A stretch of 64,000 nt of DNA from Viola odorata (Eukaryota > Streptophyta > Magnoliopsida > Malpighiales > Violaceae), in the NCBI GenBank assembly GCA_963691705.1, contig OY829542.1:18648579-18712578 (forward strand), given 5' to 3'. Every line of letters begins with the position of its first letter. Position 1 is the first letter of the stretch. The position numbers and the translations under genes are program-made. The notes beneath the pieces were generated by a model. It saw only the letters and a list, made by a program, of their open reading frames with translations, did not search any database and was not told the origin of the DNA. Shown one piece after another: positions 58,223-64,000 of the stretch.

Positions 58223-59283
58223 CTTTAGCTCCTGTGGTGGTGATGATGAAGAAGAAGTTGATGGATGGTGGTGATTGAAAAGATCTATGTATGTTGCAAG
58301 AATCAAAGGTAAAAAGAATCTGTTTTTTCCCATACCAACGCAGGTTAGATATATCATGATGATTATCTACACCAGTTCTTTTCTTTCTTTCTTTTTATCA
58401 TATCACTTTATACATTATTTTCATGATCATAATCATCACGTCATATGACAATTCTTTTTTGTTTTGTTTTGGCCCATATATCAAGTATCAACCCTCTTTC
58501 TTCCTCTCCTACTTTACCAATCTCTAAAACTCTACTCACTCTTTCTCTTTCTTTTTCCACTTGAAGAAAATGGCAGGGGAGGCATGAGTAAATGGTACCT
58601 TCTTGTCATCTATATTGTTTGGAAGGCTTGATCAAGTATCTGCAAAAATAAGCATATAATACACATTTATGTGTAGGTATAGGCATATCTATAATCATGA
58701 GCATCATCATATTCATACATACATAACACTCTCCCTTCTCCTCCTTTTTTGCCATTTATGGATCTTGTGATCTTCATCACTTTTTAATTAGCTTGTTGGG
58801 TCCTTTTCCTTTTCTTTTCTATTCTTAGCTTCATTCAAGATCTAGGGTTTTATTTTTATAAATTAGCTTGTTAATTACTTGGGGTTCAAGATTATGATTT
58901 CTCGCTACATACACTATGATCATATTGTATGCAATTATCATGTACTTTGTCTGACTGATTCTTGTATTTTGAAAGATTAGAAATTTGTTTCTTTGACTTC
59001 CGATCCATGTTCTGAGAATGATGAATATCAAACCTAGCAACCATGCTTGCTTCATCTTATGTGTCATATACTCACAGCAGATGTTTATTTTAGGTTGAAC
59101 ATTTCAAGACTGATGAATGGCTAGACGCCAAGTTTATGTATGCATTTAGCAATTAGTAGCTGTGACACTTGATTTTTCTTTCTTCACATCTTCTTTCCTT
59201 TCATAATCCAGCAGGTAAGTGTATTCCATTTATTAGGGCAGGCTTATTTTCTAACCATACATATATATACAATATTCTACACT

Positions 59284-59327
<44 letters not shown>

Positions 59328-60889
59328 ATATTGTTTGTTTTTTTGATAATAATTGTGGTATTGTATTTTTGTCTATATATATACTTATTATATATCAAAA
59401 TAGTAATTTAGTTTAAATTATGTGTGGTGATTGTGATGGAGATCACATCCAAATTCATTGCTTTCTCTCTTTTTCTTCTTTTAATTATAACCTGTAAACT
59501 TACAAGTCATCGACGTTGTTGACAAGAGATTAATTAACTTTGTTCTTATCGGTCCATTCGTGGTATCATTGAGATTTATTGATAAGAAATTAATTTTGTT
59601 CGCATTTGTGATCCATTAACAAACAATTTACTCCCATTATGTAATTTTACGTACAGAAGGGGTAAATTTGTAAATTTTGTGTAATAGTGTTGAATCACTC
59701 ATTCCTAGCTCGTAACTTGGTGGGTGTTAATATTGCATTTTGATTTTGTGGATGTTGAGTTTGGAGGTTAAACTTTTTACATGGCTAGCAGCTCTACAGA
59801 AAGTTTTACACTTTGTGATGTTGGAGTTGAAAAGAAAATCAAGATTTGTGCTCTTTTTTCTTTTTTTGTGATGTTTCTTGCAGTTCTACTCCCTTTTTCT
59901 GGGTCAATGCATTTTGAATTTAGTCTTTGTACTTGTACGTTTTTAAACCAAAGAGGAATGATTAAAAAGGGAGGGTGTTTATGAGAATTTAAATACTTTT
60001 GGGGACCATTATGCATAAATATGGTTCGACCGTATATGCTTCTGCTGCTGCTGCTTACCTCTTTCACTTCTTTCGTTCAAATGCCTGGGACTGGGAGGGA
60101 CCATTTTCATTACGTCTTTTCTCCCTCAGGTCCAAACTAATACATCAATTTTGAATTACTATTTAAAGTTTGTGAGTCATCTACTACTACTACTAGCTAC
60201 TACTTAACTACTTCATGTCTAGTTTGTTTTTTATTTTATTTTCTTGTAACAATATTAGCCATGTCTGGTTCAATATATAAAAAAGTTTTAGTACGTGAGA
60301 GATAATTATCATTTATTTTAAGTAATGATTTCACTCAAATTATTTATTCAACCCGTAAACGATAAGCTACCTCAAGAGAAAAAAAATATGGCTTTTAGAA
60401 TTGGACGGAATGACTTAACTAGCAAAATTTGGGACCGGTTGGTTTTAATTTGATTCGATTTTAATTTAAAAATTACTTTTTGGTTGAACAGGTAAAAAGC
60501 GGATAATTCGTATATGAAACAATTTGAACTAAGGCCGGTTTATATGGTTTAATCGGTTTGGCTTTTGTATTTTGTTATATTTCCAAATTTAAATGACTAT
60601 AACTTTTCATTTAAGTGTTGGAGTTCAAATTTTATGGAAACTTTTGTGACAAAATTTAGGATTAGACAAACCAACTCTAAAATAGATAGCCTCAAAATTT
60701 GATAAAAGGTCTAATCTAAGTAAAAGAAAAAAGTCTAATTTCATAGAAATTACGGGTAATCCTAACATGTGGCTAAATGGCACATATTGAAGAACACTAA
60801 TTACCCATTTTAAATTAATATAGATTTTTATTATTATTATTGTAAAATAAAAATAATTCATCTTGAACATTATACATTCATAATATATA
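58220..60889. other. Downstream region of MIR394 and spacer, no further gene recognised
   Basis: Pyrimidine-rich sequence up to about 58800 may belong to the MIR394 primary transcript or its introns. An (AT)n microsatellite lies at about 59286-59324. Degenerate GGTT/AACC-rich sequence near 60430-60560 resembles ends of the TIR elements described elsewhere. Open frames here show no known domain. Confidence 0.4.
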
Positions 60890-60897
60890 TCCCATCC

Positions 60898-61030
60898 TAG
60901 GGGTGTCAAAATGGGTTCGACCCGACGGGTCGGCCCGTACCCGACCCTCATTTTGACCCGTTGGGTCAGCATTTTTCGACCCGTTAAATAACGGGTCAGA
61001 AACGGGTCGACCCGACGGGTCGCGGATCGA
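60898..61030 (+). mobile_element. hAT-like element terminus
   Basis: TAGGGGTGTCAAAATGGGTT followed by dense GACCCG/CGGGTC units is the typical terminal and sub-terminal structure of plant hAT elements. The opposite end (CATTTTGACACCCCTA) was not found before the window edge, so the element either extends beyond 64000 or has lost its other end. The gene fragments at 61278-63198 lie inside from this end. Confidence 0.6.
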
Positions 61031-61277
61031 CCCGTCTGACCCGTTTAAAATTTAAAACATAAAACCCTTCACTCTCCACTCTCCATCTCCTCGCATACTC
61101 GCCTTCTCGCTTCCCCTCCTTCAAAACCCTAACCTTTCTCCCCCAATCGCCTCCCGTCACCAAAATCTCAAAACCCTTTTCAATTTCGCCCTCCTCAAAG
61201 CCGTCCCAGCACGCGCAAACACAACTCTCAATCACACCATCCACAAAACCATCATTACGGCGTCGCTTCTTGTAGGT

Positions 61278-61343
61278 ATGGCGGGGAAGATGATACAAGC
61301 GGTTCAGTACACTAGCTACGGCGGCGGAGCATCTGCTTTGAAG
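61278..61343 (+). pseudogene. Quinone-oxidoreductase-like exon 1 fragment
   Basis: ATG 61278 opens MAGKMIQAVQYTSYGGG followed by ASALK, then a donor (AAG|GTTCGC). This matches the N-terminus of the plant chloroplast-envelope quinone oxidoreductase homologue family (NADPH-dependent MDR enzymes, usually starting MAGK...QYxSYGGG). The next exon (HVEVPIPTPK-type) is not found downstream, where a different gene fragment begins. A pyrimidine-rich leader precedes it. It is probably a captured 5' gene fragment; the match is short but distinctive. Confidence 0.6.
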
Positions 61344-61723
61344 GTTCGCTTCTTTGTTTAAACAGCAACAGATTTTTTCATTTCTATTTTGCGAGTACAA
61401 TTGGTGCATAGGCTGGGTTTTACCTTGTAACATGTTGACACATTAGCATCTCACAGTGTCGTTTTTTTGTGCAAGTCTTTATGTTGACCACGAAGAATTT
61501 TGTTCTCACACTTTTCTTCAGGAAGGGATTCAGGTCAGTATTCATGCTTCTTTGTATGGTTTGTGATGAGTATATTATTTATTTGTAGTTTGACGCTGAT
61601 GCCTGTTTCTATTTTTCTAAGTCAAGCACTGTTACCTGCCAGCCTTTTTTGGCTGCTTGAAATGCCAACTGTTGTTGACATTTTCTTCCAAGATTGTCTG
61701 ATTCTTTTTCAAACTTTTTGCAG

Positions 61724-61856
61724 TCGAAGTATCCAGATTTCACTAGGCATACTTCTTTTGGGCGTTGGGATCGCTACGGTGACTGATCTTCAGCTCAATG
61801 TCCTGGGATCTGTCTTGTCTTTGCTTGCAATTCTTACAACCTGTGTTGCTCAGATT
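61724..61856 (+). pseudogene. UDP-xylose-transporter-type exon fragment
   Basis: A single exon between acceptor TTTTTGCAG and donor ATT|GTATCC reads IQISLGILLLGVGIATVTDL, then QLNVLGSVLSLLAILTTCVA. This corresponds to two adjacent membrane helices of Golgi nucleotide-sugar transporters of the UXT group within the triose-phosphate-transporter-like superfamily. The remaining ten or so helices are missing on both sides, so no transporter can be made. It lies on the same strand as the exon fragments at 61278 and 62541. Confidence 0.7.
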
Positions 61857-62540
61857 GTATCCTTTGTTGATGTACCTTTGCTAATCGTACTATTTTATTC
61901 CTTGTCCCCCTTACCTGTGTACTTGTTTTGTTTTCTTTTTTGGAGAAGCAGAGCATATAAATAGATATGTTGATTGTAGGCCTATAGTAGTAGAAGTTTC
62001 TTTCATAACTGAAGTCCTTCTTTTTCATTTCTGTTAGGCTTACAGTTAGAGCATTACGTTTGATGTAACACTTTTCTGGTTAGGATCTTGTGTTTAAGTT
62101 TGTAAAGCAAACTACTTTTAATTTATTGTTTGGTACTCTGGCAGCTAAATTATTGTTAAGTTATTTATTTTTCATATCAGTTTGTCTGGTATTGTAGATC
62201 AAAGGTGATGTTATTGCTTTCAGTATTTCATATGCTTATATCAGTGAATGAGTTTGAATTATTCATGCATAAGTTAGGATGTATTGTACATAAAATTTAT
62301 TGCACGTTCACCAGGGAACCTTTCATTTGCTTGCATAATCATGCAAAAAAAACACGTGATCCCAAAAAGAGTAATGTTGGTACAACTTTAGATCCTCTTC
62401 ATTTGACTTTTATTGAACATGCCATCTCTGTTTCCTTTTTTCACGTTGCACTTCCATTTCCATGGTGCAGCCTTGATTGAAACTTGATATTGTTAATCCT
62501 TGCACTCTTATGATTATTAACTAGGTGGAAATGTGCACAG

Positions 62541-63198
62541 GTTTGTCGAGTTCAGCTTGACCAAGTGAATCAATGTCATGTTAGTACGAGATTTTCACAT
62601 TCTCGTTGTGGTCATGTTGTAAGCAAGTTGCCCAGCGGGGCTGTCAAATGCAGCTTCTGTCTCGACAATTGTGATGATGAGCTTGTGCGCACTTTCCACC
62701 TGAAGATTACCCTCGCAGATGCGACTGCCAAGATCTTTGCATGGTGCAGTGGTCAAACTGCTGTGGAGTTGCTGCAAATATCTCCGGATGAATTTTATGA
62801 GCTCCCTGAGGTACGGTCTAGCTCAATCATTTTCATTTAAGCTATATAAGCTTAACGATCTATCTAGCATTGACTTGCAAGAACTGCAATGCTGATTTCT
62901 CATTTTCAATATTCTATATATTTACCCGGAAAACTTATTTTTTGTCCATTCCGACTCTGGAATTCTCTTGCCGTATATGGATACCATTAATCATACTCTA
63001 ACGTTAGCATATTCATATTCCTCACTGATCTTTATGTTACAGGATGAGCAATTTATGTATCCTTCCTCACTAGAGAGCGAGAGTTTTATTGTGGCATTAG
63101 TAAATTGCAAGAAGCAAAGCTGTGATTTCAGTCAGAGTATAGCCTTGGGGAGTGAAGCAGTTCCATGGGAAATCACTCGTGCCCTAAGGTGCGAATAA
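62541..63198 (+). pseudogene. Zinc-ribbon/OB-fold protein, last two exons (CTC1- or RPA1-like)
   Basis: Exon 62541-62810 (acceptor GTGCACAG, donor GAG|GTACGG) and exon 63043-63198 (acceptor TTACAG, stop TAA) join in phase 0 to about 141 residues without a stop. The first holds a Cys/His cluster (SRCGHV, then VKCSFCLDNC) and an OB-fold-like LKITLADATAKIFAW with ISPDEFYELPE, resembling the C-terminal OB fold of RPA70 and the telomere-capping protein CTC1. The second ends EITRALRCE. The architecture suggests the C-terminus of CTC1, but I cannot confirm it from memory. With no upstream exons visible it is a 3' fragment, though the intact frame leaves room for a chimeric gene product. Confidence 0.6.
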
Positions 63199-64000
63199 GT
63201 TAACCAATTTGGCGTCGTTAAAGTTTCCTGAATAAAGTAACAGGTAATCACGTAGAGAGTGCTCTGGTTAGACTAATGTATTTATATTGATGAACGAATG
63301 GCAAATGGTTTCTTGGTAACCTGATTAGCCTGAAAATACTTTTCATCTAGAAAACAAACTACTCACTCAAAATAATAATAAAAAAAACGTCAATATCTCC
63401 ATCCACATATTCGTGAACCTAAATGGATTTTATTAATAAAGAAATCTATTTAGTTTTCATCGCTGCATAATTCAATGCTTTTATGGCATTGATGAGTAGA
63501 AAGTGCATTTCAAGCATGATTGTGTTGCACACGTAGAGCATTATATGCAGAAATATTTGCAGCAGCCCATCTTGCTTGTTCTGTTTCATTTTCTTTCTTC
63601 TTTCATATTAAAAGCATATATATGTAGCTCGATATGTAGAGTGGTATTGAGAGAAGGCAAAGGAAGATGACGTAAAATCTCTCCATCCTTTTTTTTGGAA
63701 TTAGTTTCATGTCATTTTCTTCTAAGAATTTAAACTGCATGCATTTAATTTGTGATGTGATGTATAGTATACGAATGGAGTTCACTGAAAATATTATTTC
63801 TTCTAATAATCTAAAGTGCATGTATAGAATTAGTACAAATGTAATTTGTTTAATGTTTATGCTATAATTTTATTTTTAAATCCGTTTATTTCATTGTAGT
63901 ATTTGTTTAGAAATTTAAATGCATAAAATATATAGTATAAAGCTTGTTAACCGAAGAATAAAGTCAGTAACAACTTATTTTTATAAAATATTTATTTTAA
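63199..64000. other. 3' flank, no gene recognised
   Basis: AATAAAG at about 63232 may be a polyadenylation signal of the preceding fragment. The rest is AT-rich and without motif-bearing frames up to the window edge. Confidence 0.4.

Noticed and set aside
59777..60067. Overlapping frames on both strands near 59.8-60.0 kb
   Set aside because: No domain, no splice context, composition as in the surrounding spacer.
1..64000. CRISPR arrays, operons or phage-like modules
   Set aside because: None seen; introns, MITEs and plant retroelements show this is plant nuclear DNA.

Overview
This is a repeat-rich nuclear segment of a flowering plant, most likely a eudicot. It has GT-AG introns, a plant-type alpha-amylase, a MIR394 locus, Sirevirus-, Mutator-, hAT- and Stowaway-type transposons, plant L1 LINEs, and AT-rich spacers full of simple repeats. 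No prokaryotic or organellar features were seen. The species cannot be named from this sequence.

Layout. 0.4-2.4 kb: a minus-strand fragment of an S-domain receptor kinase and a possible 5' leader exon. 2.8-11.5 kb: a tandemly duplicated AMY2-type alpha-amylase. Copy 1 keeps only exons 1-4. Its intron 1 holds a 3.26-kb head-to-head inverted duplication of the 5' half of a FAR1-type Mutator-like element, and its third intron holds a solo LTR. Copy 2 has all 12 exons but carries two frameshifts, a destroyed splice acceptor and a replaced catalytic nucleophile. 13.0-21.1 kb: an 8.1-kb insertion with a perfect 9-bp target duplication (MULE type). It contains a degenerate LTR-like repeat, which in turn was hit by a very young gag-only Sirevirus-like retrotransposon (14627-20557). 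That element encodes gag and an unexpected small membrane/Cys-rich ORF. 21.2-26.9 kb: two more copies of the LTR-like repeat, one split by a 5'-truncated LINE, and an AT-rich TIR element.

28.1-29.7 kb: a CCGG-rich TIR element whose 9-bp target duplication is confirmed by a related empty site near 44.9 kb. 32.3-41.2 kb: a ~117-bp tandem-repeat array interrupted by a full-length L1 LINE (32875-38518) and by a truncated LINE in the opposite orientation (39547-40364), both with perfect target duplications. 41.7-42.1 kb: a decayed Ty3/gypsy gag fragment. 45-55 kb: intergenic DNA with tandem duplications and several non-autonomous elements.

57.7-58.2 kb: a MIR394 gene with TATA box, exact mature miR394 and matching star arm; it is the best candidate for a functional gene here. 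60.9-63.2 kb: an hAT-like terminus followed on the same strand by fragments resembling three unrelated genes: quinone oxidoreductase exon 1, a UDP-xylose-transporter-type exon, and the last two exons of a zinc-ribbon/OB-fold protein. This looks like a transposon-assembled chimera.

The most notable items are the natural long hairpin made from a MULE transposase gene inside the amylase intron (structurally comparable to maize Mu killer), the gag-only Sirevirus-like element with its small Cys-rich ORF, the MIR394 locus, and the three-gene chimera.
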